64,000 nt of DNA from JALOLV01 sp046295175 (GTDB lineage: Bacteria > Bacteroidota > Bacteroidia > Cytophagales > Spirosomataceae): the NCBI GenBank assembly GCA_046295175.1, contig JBKBNY010000002.1, forward strand, positions 124,001 through 188,000. The letters run 5' to 3'. The position numbers and the translations under genes were made by a program. This document shows, piece by piece, positions 25,846 through 35,610 of this stretch; position 1 is the first letter of the stretch, and every line of letters begins with the position of its first letter. Below the pieces are notes generated by a model. It saw nothing but the letters and a program-made list of their open reading frames with translations. It was not told the origin of the DNA and ran no database searches.

Positions 25846-28206
25846 ATGATACGCAATTACCTTAAAATAGCACTCCGCAATCTCTGGAAAAACAAGCTTT
25901 TTTCGTTTATCAATATCATGGGTTTGGGTCTGGCAATTCCTTTTGCCTTGATGGCATTGATGCAACTACAAGGTTCTTTTGAATTCGATAATTTTCACCC
26001 AAATTCGGATAGGATTTACCGAATCATTACCGATGAAGTAAGCCAAGAGAAGGGTACAACCCTCTACGCATCTTCGCCGTATTTATTGGCCGATAACCTC
26101 AAAAACAATTATGCTTGTGTCGAAAAAGCCACAAAAGTTGTACGGGCATTTAGCTGGGAATTAAATAATCCGTTTAAATCGCTCAGGGTTAATACCATTT
26201 ATGTAGAACCTACATTCTTTGATATTTTCGGATTCAAAATTGCCAAGGGGAGTATTCCTACCGAGCCAAACAGCTTGGTTTTGAGCCACGAAGCAGCCCA
26301 AAGGTTTTTTAATGATGCCAATCCGATTGGTCAGATTCTGGTTCACCCAAATTTCGGCTCGTTTAAAGTAACAGGCGTCTTGAAACCGTATAAAAAGCAA
26401 ACGCAGTTTAGAAGCGATGTTGTGGTTTCGATGGCGACTTACGATAAGTACAATCCCGATGCGAAGGGGATTCAATCTTGGGGCAAATACGAAACCCATA
26501 CATTCGTCAAAATCCTACCCAATGCACAGCCCGAAGCACTCGATGCCGCCATTGCTGATATTGCCAAATCCACAAACTCGAATTTAGTGGCTGCAAAAAA
26601 GTCTAATTCATTCCGCAAACAAGCTTTGGCCGATGTTTCGCCGAGTGTCGAAAAACTTCGATTCAATCCTTATGTAGAAGATTTACAAGACATTTATTTC
26701 AATTTCAGCATTCCGCTGATGATTTTACTTTTGGCAGGTTTCAATTATACCAATCTCACGCTTGCTCGTTCGTTGAGCCGCTCAAAAGAGGTTGGTGTGC
26801 GTAAAGTTATGGGGGCAATTCGCTTTCAGCTTATCCTACAATTCATCTGCGAGGCGGTTATTATTGCCCTTTTTGCTTTGGTAATTGGCGTTTTGATGCT
26901 CTACCTCATGAAACAAACCATTCATGTACAATGGGTAACGTGGGAGGTTGACAATCAATTAATTATCTGGATTATATTTATTGCCTTTACGCTGATTCTG
27001 GGCTTTGTTGCCGGGATTCTACCCGCTTCGATTCTCTCTAAATTTCAACCCGTTCAGGTTTTAAAAGGCAGCCTGATGCCCGCCTCTTTTGGTAAAGTAA
27101 ATCTTCGCAAAAGCCTGATTGTGATTCAGTTTGTGGTTACACTGGGCTTTGTTTTTCAGATTGGGCACATGTACAATCAGTTTAAATACATGGCTACCGA
27201 GAATGACAACTTTAATCGTAAAGGCATTTTTAATATTTCATTGGTCGATAAAAACTATCAGTTGCTCATTAATGATATTCAGAAAAATAAAAATGTAGAG
27301 AAAATTGGGCTGGCTTCGATGCCTTTTGGTGGCGTACCATCTGAACAGGCTATCAAAACCGAAAAAAATGCCGAAAATACATCAAGTTACTACTACGCAG
27401 TCGATAGGAGTTTTATTGAGAATATGAATCTAAAGTTTTTGGCAGGTCAAAATCTACCGACTCCGCAGTCTGACTCAGCCCAAAACTTTGTCTTGATAAA
27501 CGAAAAAGCTGTTTCTAAACTTCGTCTCGGTTCTCCACAAGAAGCCATCGGCAAAACCTTGTATCTCAATAATAGCCTTGTGCAAATCACGGGGGTATTG
27601 AAAGATTTTTGTCATTTTCATTATCAATACGAAAAACAACCTTTGGTTTTTCAGTACAATCCGTCAGCTTTTTCGATACTCACCATAAAAGTCGATGAAT
27701 CGACTAACCAAGACGCATTTTTAACAGACATGCAAAGCATCTGGAAAAAGCATTATCCGTACAAAGAAATGGGGTATTCGTGGTTTGAAAAAGAACTTTA
27801 TGACCGCTACTACCCCGTCGAGGACATGAAAATGATGAGCGTAGCCTCGATGGTTATTTTTGTGATTGCTCTGATGGGGCTAATCGGTATGGTGACATAC
27901 AGCACCGAAAAACGCTTCAAAGAAATCGGAATCCGAAAAGTAATGGGGGCATCGGTTTGGGAGATTGTTAAGATTTTGTCTTGGAGTTTTATGAAATTAT
28001 TACTCATTGCGGGTCTAATAGCCATTCCGATTGGCTACTTAGGCGGCTTATTTTTCAATTCTATATTTACATTCAATAACGGTATCAATATCAGCCTAAT
28101 GGTTTATTTCTTTGGTTTGGTTTTAATCATTGCCATACTGACGATTGCTTATTATACCACCAAAGCTGCACTTGTAAATCCTGTAAAATCCCTAAAATCA
28201 GAATAA
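25846..28206 (+). CDS. MacB/FtsX-type ABC transporter permease (permease 2)
   Basis: 786 residues, starting MIRNYLKIALRNLWKNKLFS. Same two-FtsX architecture as permease 1, but the most divergent paralogue of the array: the C-terminal motif reads LMGLIGMVTYSTEKRFKEIG instead of CLGLFGLATFSAEQRTKEIG, and it ends NPVKSLKSE. No ATPase domain. It is followed after 31 nt by an alpha/beta hydrolase gene. The substrate is unknown. Confidence 0.88.
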   Translation: MIRNYLKIALRNLWKNKLFSFINIMGLGLAIPFALMALMQLQGSFEFDNFHPNSDRIYRIITDEVSQEKGTTLYASSPYLLADNLKNNYACVEKATKVVRAFSWELNNPFKSLRVNTIYVEPTFFDIFGFKIAKGSIPTEPNSLVLSHEAAQRFFNDANPIGQILVHPNFGSFKVTGVLKPYKKQTQFRSDVVVSMATYDKYNPDAKGIQSWGKYETHTFVKILPNAQPEALDAAIADIAKSTNSNLVAAKKSNSFRKQALADVSPSVEKLRFNPYVEDLQDIYFNFSIPLMILLLAGFNYTNLTLARSLSRSKEVGVRKVMGAIRFQLILQFICEAVIIALFALVIGVLMLYLMKQTIHVQWVTWEVDNQLIIWIIFIAFTLILGFVAGILPASILSKFQPVQVLKGSLMPASFGKVNLRKSLIVIQFVVTLGFVFQIGHMYNQFKYMATENDNFNRKGIFNISLVDKNYQLLINDIQKNKNVEKIGLASMPFGGVPSEQAIKTEKNAENTSSYYYAVDRSFIENMNLKFLAGQNLPTPQSDSAQNFVLINEKAVSKLRLGSPQEAIGKTLYLNNSLVQITGVLKDFCHFHYQYEKQPLVFQYNPSAFSILTIKVDESTNQDAFLTDMQSIWKKHYPYKEMGYSWFEKELYDRYYPVEDMKMMSVASMVIFVIALMGLIGMVTYSTEKRFKEIGIRKVMGASVWEIVKILSWSFMKLLLIAGLIAIPIGYLGGLFFNSIFTFNNGINISLMVYFFGLVLIIAILTIAYYTTKAALVNPVKSLKSE

Positions 28207-28237
28207 AAATAATCAACAACTATTATTTAGAACCCTT

Positions 28238-29257
28238 ATGAAAGTTTTCATTTTATTGATTTTGCCATTTATTGCCTTTGGTCAGTACGACCCAAAAGAA
28301 AATGAGTATCGGCACTTTTCGGTTATCAGTAAAAGCGATACTATTCATTATCATGTCTATGCTAAAGGCGAATTAACAACCAAACAAGGACTAATTGTTT
28401 TCTTTCATGGTTCGGGCAGTGAGCCTCTTTTGAGGATTGTTTCTAAAGTAGATACCCTCAAAGAAAACATAAATGGTGAAGTAAAAATCAAGACGCAAAA
28501 ATACAAGATGCTTTATAGCTCAATACCTTTCGACTTAGACCGAATCCCGGAAACGTACGCACTAGTTTTGATTTCTAAAAAAGGGATTCCGTTTTTGTTG
28601 AAGAGCGAGAACTTTAAAACCCCAGAGTCGTTCTACAAAACCGAATCTCTCGATTATAGAGTCTGGCAAGGCGATAATGTAATCAAAGATATTTTGAAGA
28701 ATAGGCTCAAAAATCCGCAAAAAGTGGTGGTAATTGGACATTCTGAAGGCAGCGATGTTGTTGCTAAATTGGCAACAATCAATAAGCAAATAACCCACGT
28801 TGGGTACTGGGCAGGTGGTGGCAACACGCAATACTATGACTTTGCATTATCAATTCGGAAAGACGTACAAAACGGTAAAATCTCAGAAGAAGATGGCAGG
28901 AAGCAATTAGAATCACTCATTGGCGAGGTTCGAAATATAGAAAACGACCCTCAAAATATCCAAAAATTCTGGATGGGTCATACCTATAAACGGTGGTCTT
29001 CGTTTACCGAACCACCTATCGACCATTTACTCAAAATCGAAAAACCAATATTTGTAGCTGTTGGGGCATTAGATAAATCGGTGCCGATTGAGTCGAGTTA
29101 TTTGATTCCGTTTGAATTTATCCGACACAAAAAGCAAAATCTAACTTTTAGAGTATATCCAGAATACGACCATTCGTTTAATCGCTCTAACCCAAATGGT
29201 CAGATAAGCTACGAATTCATGAATGTTTTTGAAGAATTTATGAAATGGATTAAATAA
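28238..29257 (+). CDS. Secreted alpha/beta hydrolase
   Basis: 339 residues. A short signal peptide (MKVFILLILPFIAFGQ) precedes an alpha/beta-hydrolase fold: oxyanion strand LIVFFHGSGS, nucleophile elbow VIGHSEGSD with Ser169, acid Asp279 in VGALDKSVP, and His312 in YPEYDHSFN. The catalytic triad is complete. It lies in the permease array with gaps of only 31 and 26 nt to its neighbours, so it is probably co-transcribed; it could modify a compound that the permeases transport or that damages the envelope (inference). Confidence 0.8.
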   Translation: MKVFILLILPFIAFGQYDPKENEYRHFSVISKSDTIHYHVYAKGELTTKQGLIVFFHGSGSEPLLRIVSKVDTLKENINGEVKIKTQKYKMLYSSIPFDLDRIPETYALVLISKKGIPFLLKSENFKTPESFYKTESLDYRVWQGDNVIKDILKNRLKNPQKVVVIGHSEGSDVVAKLATINKQITHVGYWAGGGNTQYYDFALSIRKDVQNGKISEEDGRKQLESLIGEVRNIENDPQNIQKFWMGHTYKRWSSFTEPPIDHLLKIEKPIFVAVGALDKSVPIESSYLIPFEFIRHKKQNLTFRVYPEYDHSFNRSNPNGQISYEFMNVFEEFMKWIK

Positions 29258-29283
29258 AGCTATACTTAACACCCAAATCAAAC

Positions 29284-30663
29284 ATGAAAAAGACTATTCT
29301 CCTATTGCTTGTTCTAATGAGTTTCGGGCGAGTATTTGCCCAAGCCATACCCAATACGCTCTCGGCCGCCGAAAAGGTTTATGGGTTATCGAAGTTTTGG
29401 CAGGAGGTCAATTACAACTTTATTTACTTAGACAAAGTAGATAGAAAAATGTGGGAAAATGCCTTTAAAGAGTACATCGTAAAGGTACAAGAAACCAAAA
29501 ACGACTACGAATATTACCGCGAATTGCAGAAGTTTTGTGCATTGCTCAAAGATGGGCATACCAATATTTATATGCCACAGAACCTCCAATCGTTTCAGAT
29601 GAATACCATGTTTGGCGATTACCGTTTGTTTTTGAAAAACGTGGCGGGCAAAGTCATCGTCGAGCGAGTGAATCCGAGCAAAAAAGATGAAATACCCGTC
29701 GGGAGTGAAATCGTCGAAGTAAACGGCATGACAACTGCCGATTATATGAATAAGCACGTAAAACCCTATATCTCGTCTTCTACCGATTATGTTTTGCAGG
29801 ATTATGCCGCATCAAATTTGCTCCGAGGCTTAGAGAATGATACCTATCAGCTGAAATTCATCACGCCATCACAAACCGTCAAGAACCTTACAATTACTCA
29901 TAAAAAAACTGCCGAAATGGATGTTTTTCCGGCATTCAAAGAAGATAGTTTATTTGTGATGAAATGGTTGGATAATGGCGTAGCGTACATCGCCCTCAAC
30001 TCTTTTGCCGATAGCAAAATCAATAAGCAATTTGAAGAAAAGCTCCCCGAACTCTACAAAGCCAAAGGATTAATCATCGACCTTCGACAAAATGGCGGCG
30101 GAAATACGGGTGTCGGCACGGGTATTTTACAATATTTAACCAACGATAAAGAATTGCACCATTCACGGTACCGTACACGCGAACACCGAGCTTCTTTTAA
30201 GGCGTGGGGCATTTATACAACGCCAAAAGATACCGTAAATAACGCATGGAACACCCAATGCTATCTCTACAATAACGACCAAAAATACTACGATTTTGAA
30301 TACAAACCTGATGCAATCAATCTCAAAGCTAAAAGATTAGTTGTTCCGACTGCCGTTTTGATTGGACATAACACCGCATCGGCCGCCGAAGATTTCTTAA
30401 TAAGTGCCGATAACCAAAAACATTTTACTAAAATCGGAGAGCGTTCTTTTGGTAGCACTGGTCAGCCATATTTGTTTCAGATGCCTGGCGGCGGAAATGC
30501 CCGCGTTTGTACCAAAAAAGATACTTATCCCGATGGTCGAGAGTTTGTTGGGGTAGGGATTATCCCAGACATTGAAGTAATACCAACCCTCAAAGACTAC
30601 ATCGACAACAAAGACACAGTACTCGAAAAAGCAATAAGTTATTTATCGAATAAGCTAAAGTAG
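29284..30663 (+). CDS. Secreted S41 family (C-terminal-processing-like) peptidase
   Basis: 459 residues with a signal peptide (MKKTILLLLVLMSFGRVFAQ). An N-terminal helical region contains LKDGHTNIYMP, a PDZ-like part lies at about 110-200, and the S41 core shows GLIIDLRQNGGGNTGVG and the nucleophile Ser366 in IGHNTASAAEDFL. The C-terminal GVGIIPDIEVIPT is also typical. Expected to be periplasmic. It stands 20 nt before permease 3. Confidence 0.87.
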   Translation: MKKTILLLLVLMSFGRVFAQAIPNTLSAAEKVYGLSKFWQEVNYNFIYLDKVDRKMWENAFKEYIVKVQETKNDYEYYRELQKFCALLKDGHTNIYMPQNLQSFQMNTMFGDYRLFLKNVAGKVIVERVNPSKKDEIPVGSEIVEVNGMTTADYMNKHVKPYISSSTDYVLQDYAASNLLRGLENDTYQLKFITPSQTVKNLTITHKKTAEMDVFPAFKEDSLFVMKWLDNGVAYIALNSFADSKINKQFEEKLPELYKAKGLIIDLRQNGGGNTGVGTGILQYLTNDKELHHSRYRTREHRASFKAWGIYTTPKDTVNNAWNTQCYLYNNDQKYYDFEYKPDAINLKAKRLVVPTAVLIGHNTASAAEDFLISADNQKHFTKIGERSFGSTGQPYLFQMPGGGNARVCTKKDTYPDGREFVGVGIIPDIEVIPTLKDYIDNKDTVLEKAISYLSNKLK

Positions 30664-30683
30664 TAATCCAACCCGCCTTAATT

Positions 30684-33080
30684 ATGATACGCAATTACTT
30701 AAAAATCGCCCTGCGAAATGCCCTCAAAAACAGGACATTTAGCCTTATTAATCTGCTTGGTTTGGCCATTGGCTTGGCTGCTTCGATGGCAACGTTACTC
30801 TTTGTCAAGAAAGGGTTATCGTACGATACTTTTCAGAAAAACTACGATAATATCTATCAGGTCTGTCTGAATACCTCTTTCGATGATAAAAATTTTGAGA
30901 AATGGTCATCGGCTCCCAATAAAGTTGGACCTTATCTAAAAGCCAACCTGCCCGAAATCAAACAACAAGCTCGTATTTTACACCACGAATTTGGCAAATT
31001 AGCCTTTATTTCTACGGGTGAGAATAATCTCTCAGAAAAAAAACTCTATTACGCCGACCCTTCAATTTTAGAAATTTTTGATTTTAAATTGACCCAAGGC
31101 AATATCAAAACGGCTTTATCGAGACCGAATACGGCAATTCTGAGCAAAGCATCTGCAGAGAAGTATTTCGGAAACGTTAATCCGATTGGTAAAACTCTAA
31201 AAGTAGATAATTCCTTCGATATTGAGATAACGGGCATTTTTGATGATTTTGCTGGAGACTCGCACCTCGACTACAACATTTTAGCCTCGTTTGAGACCAT
31301 GAAATGGGCGGCAAACCCGCAAGGACAGACTTGGAGCAATGCCAGCTTCGAGACTTTTTTGTTATTGGGAGATAATGCCAATATTGCAAACCTCGAAAAG
31401 AAAATAGAAGCCACCATTTCTAAAGAACGCCCTCGTAAAGACCGTTTTTATGATGTATTTCTCAGGCCATTGAGTCAGGTTCACCTCTACTCTACCGATT
31501 TTACCAATAAAATTGATGCCCCGTACGGAGATGCCCAACAAACCAATATCTTGATTGCACTCACGATTGCGTTGCTTTTGATTGCAGCCATCAACTACAT
31601 GAACCTCTCAACGGCTCGTTTGCAGCGTAGCTTTAGAGAAGTAGGCATCAATAAGGCGTTAGGTGCCAATTTTGGGCAAATGATTCAGCGTTTCTATGCC
31701 GAAACGTTCTTATTCGTAACGGCTGGCCTATTGCTCAGTATCGTATTGTTGTCGTCTTTATTGCCATTCATCAACAAACTTACCGAAGAAAATCTCACAC
31801 TCAACTTCTTGCAAGAACCTTGGTTTTGGTTGATTTTAGGCGGAATCTGGATAAGCATTATAGCTTTAGCTGGAGCGTATCCAGCCATGACTTTTTCGAG
31901 GTATTCGCCCAAATTCATGATACAATCGGCCAATCAGCCCAAAACAAGTACTTCGGTATTCCGCAAAGGATTGGTAGTTTTTCAATTTACCGCCTCTATT
32001 GTCTTGATTGTCATGGTGATTGCGTTTCAGCTACAAATCAATTTTTTACGAAATAAAAACTTAGGTTTTAAATCCGAACAAGTGGTTGGAATAATGGTCA
32101 GTAGCCTAAAAGATAAAGAGCAATTCGATGCCCTCGAAAACGAAATCAAACGCTCATCGGTTGTCAAGCAGGTGGCATTTGTACAGTCATTTCCGGGCGT
32201 CTCGACCAGTTTAAGAACGTTACCAAATCCTAAAAACCCCAATGAGGGTGGCAACCTCTACACCGCCCGCACCAGACCCGAAATTATCGAAACCTTGGGC
32301 ATAAGACTGATTGCAGGCACAACCGTTCCTAAAAAACAACCCGGAGACACAACAGTACAGGTGGTTGTAAACAAAACGGCTGTCGATTACATGGGTTTGA
32401 CCCCAAACCAAGCCCTCGGCAAGAAAATCAAAGTATTTACCGAATACGGTGACGAAATCGTGGGCGTAGTAGAAGACTTCCATTTTCAGAGTATGCACGA
32501 AAAAATCGTTCCGTTTGCGTTTCATAATGCCCGCACCGAAAACTATTCTTACTTGATGGTAAGGCTAAATTCTGACGATTTGCTCAAAAGCATGGCCATT
32601 TTGGAAGACACCTACAAAAGAATAATTCCGAGTTCGGCTTTTGAGTACGTATTCTTGGATGACCATTTAGATAATCTCTACAAATCAGAGAAACGGATTG
32701 CCAAAGTAATAAGTCTTTTTGCTGGATTGGCCATTTTTGTGGCATGTTTAGGTCTTTTTGGGTTGGCAACTTTCTCAGCCGAAGTCCGCACCAAAGAAAT
32801 CGGGATTCGCAAGGTACTTGGTGCGAGTGTATTCAGCATTATTAACCTACTCTCAAAAGATTTCCTAAAATTGGTTTTGGTAGCCCTCATTTTTGCCTCG
32901 CCAATGGCTTATTATGCCATCAGCAATTGGCTACAAAACTTTGCGTATCGTATCAATATATCGTGGTGGATGTTTGCTATTTCGGGGGTGCTGGTTGTAC
33001 TAATCGCCTTACTGACAGTTAGTTACCAAGCCATCAAAGCTGCAACAACAAGCCCTGTTAATTCGCTTAAAACTGAATAA
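30684..33080 (+). CDS. MacB/FtsX-type ABC transporter permease (permease 3)
   Basis: 798 residues, beginning MIRNYLKIALRNALKNRTFS. A MacB-like periplasmic domain lies between the first helix and the FtsX bundle that starts near ILIALTIALLLIAAINYMNL. The second bundle has CLGLFGLATFSAEVRTKEIG and IRKVLGASVFSIINLLSKDF. The C-terminus is VSYQAIKAATTSPVNSLKTE, almost identical to permeases 1, 4 and 5. No ATPase domain. Confidence 0.9.
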   Translation: MIRNYLKIALRNALKNRTFSLINLLGLAIGLAASMATLLFVKKGLSYDTFQKNYDNIYQVCLNTSFDDKNFEKWSSAPNKVGPYLKANLPEIKQQARILHHEFGKLAFISTGENNLSEKKLYYADPSILEIFDFKLTQGNIKTALSRPNTAILSKASAEKYFGNVNPIGKTLKVDNSFDIEITGIFDDFAGDSHLDYNILASFETMKWAANPQGQTWSNASFETFLLLGDNANIANLEKKIEATISKERPRKDRFYDVFLRPLSQVHLYSTDFTNKIDAPYGDAQQTNILIALTIALLLIAAINYMNLSTARLQRSFREVGINKALGANFGQMIQRFYAETFLFVTAGLLLSIVLLSSLLPFINKLTEENLTLNFLQEPWFWLILGGIWISIIALAGAYPAMTFSRYSPKFMIQSANQPKTSTSVFRKGLVVFQFTASIVLIVMVIAFQLQINFLRNKNLGFKSEQVVGIMVSSLKDKEQFDALENEIKRSSVVKQVAFVQSFPGVSTSLRTLPNPKNPNEGGNLYTARTRPEIIETLGIRLIAGTTVPKKQPGDTTVQVVVNKTAVDYMGLTPNQALGKKIKVFTEYGDEIVGVVEDFHFQSMHEKIVPFAFHNARTENYSYLMVRLNSDDLLKSMAILEDTYKRIIPSSAFEYVFLDDHLDNLYKSEKRIAKVISLFAGLAIFVACLGLFGLATFSAEVRTKEIGIRKVLGASVFSIINLLSKDFLKLVLVALIFASPMAYYAISNWLQNFAYRINISWWMFAISGVLVVLIALLTVSYQAIKAATTSPVNSLKTE

Positions 33081-33158
33081 TCGGTGAACGGTAGAACGGA
33101 ACACGGAGAACGAAAAATCCTTGTTCCGCTCTACCATTCTCCATTTCCCCTAAAAATT
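33081..33158 (+). repeat. Intergenic spacer, copy 2 of a duplicated 78-nt spacer
   Basis: Same length and similar sequence as 25768-25845. The arms are AACGGAACA (33095-33103) and TGTTCCGCT (33122-33130), the latter with one mismatch. Confidence 0.7.
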
Positions 33159-35546
33159 ATGATACGCAATTATCTAAAAATCGCATTCAGAAACCTTTTC
33201 AAAAACAAGGTTTATAGTTTTATCAATATCACGGGTTTGGCTTTAGGTTTGGCCGTTTCGATGTTGATTTTATTGTATGTTTCGCATGAGGTCAGTTTTG
33301 ATAAATTTCATACAAATCATGAAAGGATTTTTCAAGTTGGTGGCCAAGCAAAAATTGGTGAGCAAGAGATTAATTTCTCGAATATGTCGGGGCGATTGGG
33401 GGATGCTATGAAAGAGGCTACTCCCTTAGTTGAAGATGTGGGGCGTAAATCTGACGAATGGGAAGCTACTTTTGAAACAACCCAAAAGAATAGAGCAACC
33501 GAAAAAGGGATGATATTTGCCGATGAGGGCTTTTTTAGAATCTTTAACTTCAAGATTTTAGAAGGAAATCCAAAAGAATTATCAAATCCGTACACTATTT
33601 TCTTGACACCCAAAATGGCTCTGAAGTACTTTGGAGAAAAGAATCCTTTAGGTAAAACGATTCGTTGGAATAAAAAAGTAGATTTAAAGGTTGTCGGAAT
33701 TGTCGAAAAAAATCCATCAAACTCATCCATCGAATTCAATTTTATCGCTTCACTACCAACTAAATTATCCGAAAACAAAAAAAATTACCCACAATACTAT
33801 ACCGAAAGTAAAATCAATCAAATCGGAACTGGCGATTACGAAACATTTTTATTGCTTAACAATGCCCAAAGCCAAGCTAATGTACAAACTGTACTCACAA
33901 AAATAGCAGCAGAGAACCCCAACAATGAGGTAATTACCTTTAATCTGAATCATTTTGCAAATCGTTTAGGCTTAAAAGGCGAACAAAACGGAACAAATAG
34001 CATTTTGATGTATGTCTATATTTTTTCAGCTATTGCCGTTTTGATATTGCTTCTGGCATTGATAAACTTTATGAATCTCACAACGGCACGTGCCACTACA
34101 CGAGCCAAAGAAGTGGGTGTTCGTAAATCTATAGGAGCCAACCGAAATAGCTTGGCAACACAATTTTATATCGAATCCACATTAATGCTTTTTATTTCAT
34201 TGATTTTTGCCATTCTCCTATTTCAGGTCCTACGCCCAACCTTCTATCAAATTCTTGATTTAGAGATTGATACAGCCTTTTTATTTAACCCTTATTTCAT
34301 TGGTTCGATTGTGAGTATCATTGTCATAAGTGCATTATTAGCAGGTAGTTATCCATCATTTGTATTGTCAAAATACAATCCGATTGAAGTTTTGAAAGGT
34401 AAAATTCAGGGCAGAGGAAGTGTCAGAGTTCGCCAATCATTGACCGTTTTTCAGTTAGTGGTTTCATCAACTTTGATTTTTTGTTCAACCATAATTTATT
34501 TTCAAATCAGCAAGATGCGAAACAAAAACTTGGGATTGAATAAAGACAATATCTTAACTATCGATTTGGATGGCAAAGCCCGTGGGCAAAACCAAGCATT
34601 AATCACAAAAATCAAACAGATAGACGGAGTACAGGGCGTTTCGGGTTCGCAACATCGGATTTTCTTCGAGGGATATAATATGTTCAGTATCAGCAAAGTA
34701 GGCGAAAAAGACCCCAATAAAAACGTAGGAGCAATCGTATTTAATGTAGATGCCGAATACATCAACCTTTTTGAGATTGATTGGAAAGTAAAACCTCAGC
34801 GATTGCCGAGTGACTTAAAGAAAAAAGTGTTGCTCAATGAAACAGCCGCAAAAGGCTTGGATAATAACATTGCCGCTATTAAAAATATTGAAATGGCCGA
34901 AAATGAGTCTGCGGAGGTGATTGGCGTTTTAAAAGATTTTAACTACTTAAATCTCAAAAACAAGGTCATGCCAGCGATGCTTACCTTCATAACAGATTCA
35001 CGAGATTTTGGCTTTTTGAATATTAGACTACGAAAAGATGCCGATGTTGTGGCCACGATGGCAAAAATCGAAAAAGCATACAATGACTATAAAGTCGAAG
35101 ACCCATTTGTATATCATTTTGCAGACGAAACTTTCGATAAAATGTTTAAGTCAGAAGACCGCCTGGCAAATATCTTCGGAGCATTTACGGGTATTGCCAT
35201 ATTCATAGCCTGCTTAGGTTTGTTTGGTTTGATTACCTTCGTAGCCGAGCAAAAAACCAAAGAAATAGGTATCCGCAAGGTTCTTGGAGCAACGATTCTG
35301 AACATCACTACTTTACTTTCGACAGGCTTCTTGAAATTAGTCTTTATTGCCACATTAATAGCCGTTCCGATAGCTTATTATGCCATGAACCGCTGGCTTC
35401 AAGATTTTAATTATCGCATCGAAATATCTTGGTGGATGTTTGCTTTAGGTGGTTTTGGGGTTACGCTAATCGCCTTACTGACAGTCAGTTACCAAGCTAT
35501 CAAAGCCGCAACCGTAAATCCTGCGAATTCGCTTAAAACTGAATAA
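33159..35546 (+). CDS. MacB/FtsX-type ABC transporter permease (permease 4)
   Basis: 795 residues from the ATG at 33159 (MIRNYLKIAFRNLFKNKVYS). The longer frame from a GTG at 33084 only translates the duplicated spacer and is rejected. Two FtsX bundles are visible (around YIFSAIAVLILLLALINFMN and CLGLFGLITFVAEQKTKEIG). It ends NPANSLKTE. No ATPase domain. A serine hydrolase gene follows after 64 nt. Confidence 0.9.
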   Translation: MIRNYLKIAFRNLFKNKVYSFINITGLALGLAVSMLILLYVSHEVSFDKFHTNHERIFQVGGQAKIGEQEINFSNMSGRLGDAMKEATPLVEDVGRKSDEWEATFETTQKNRATEKGMIFADEGFFRIFNFKILEGNPKELSNPYTIFLTPKMALKYFGEKNPLGKTIRWNKKVDLKVVGIVEKNPSNSSIEFNFIASLPTKLSENKKNYPQYYTESKINQIGTGDYETFLLLNNAQSQANVQTVLTKIAAENPNNEVITFNLNHFANRLGLKGEQNGTNSILMYVYIFSAIAVLILLLALINFMNLTTARATTRAKEVGVRKSIGANRNSLATQFYIESTLMLFISLIFAILLFQVLRPTFYQILDLEIDTAFLFNPYFIGSIVSIIVISALLAGSYPSFVLSKYNPIEVLKGKIQGRGSVRVRQSLTVFQLVVSSTLIFCSTIIYFQISKMRNKNLGLNKDNILTIDLDGKARGQNQALITKIKQIDGVQGVSGSQHRIFFEGYNMFSISKVGEKDPNKNVGAIVFNVDAEYINLFEIDWKVKPQRLPSDLKKKVLLNETAAKGLDNNIAAIKNIEMAENESAEVIGVLKDFNYLNLKNKVMPAMLTFITDSRDFGFLNIRLRKDADVVATMAKIEKAYNDYKVEDPFVYHFADETFDKMFKSEDRLANIFGAFTGIAIFIACLGLFGLITFVAEQKTKEIGIRKVLGATILNITTLLSTGFLKLVFIATLIAVPIAYYAMNRWLQDFNYRIEISWWMFALGGFGVTLIALLTVSYQAIKAATVNPANSLKTE

Positions 35547-35610
35547 TCGACGTAGAGTAGAGGCGTTAGCGGTAATTTTACGGAACATTTACCTCATAAC
35601 AATATAAAAA

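Noticed and set aside
33084..33158. N-terminal extension of permease 4 from a GTG codon
   Set aside because: It translates the duplicated spacer; the paralogues start at MIRNYLKIA.
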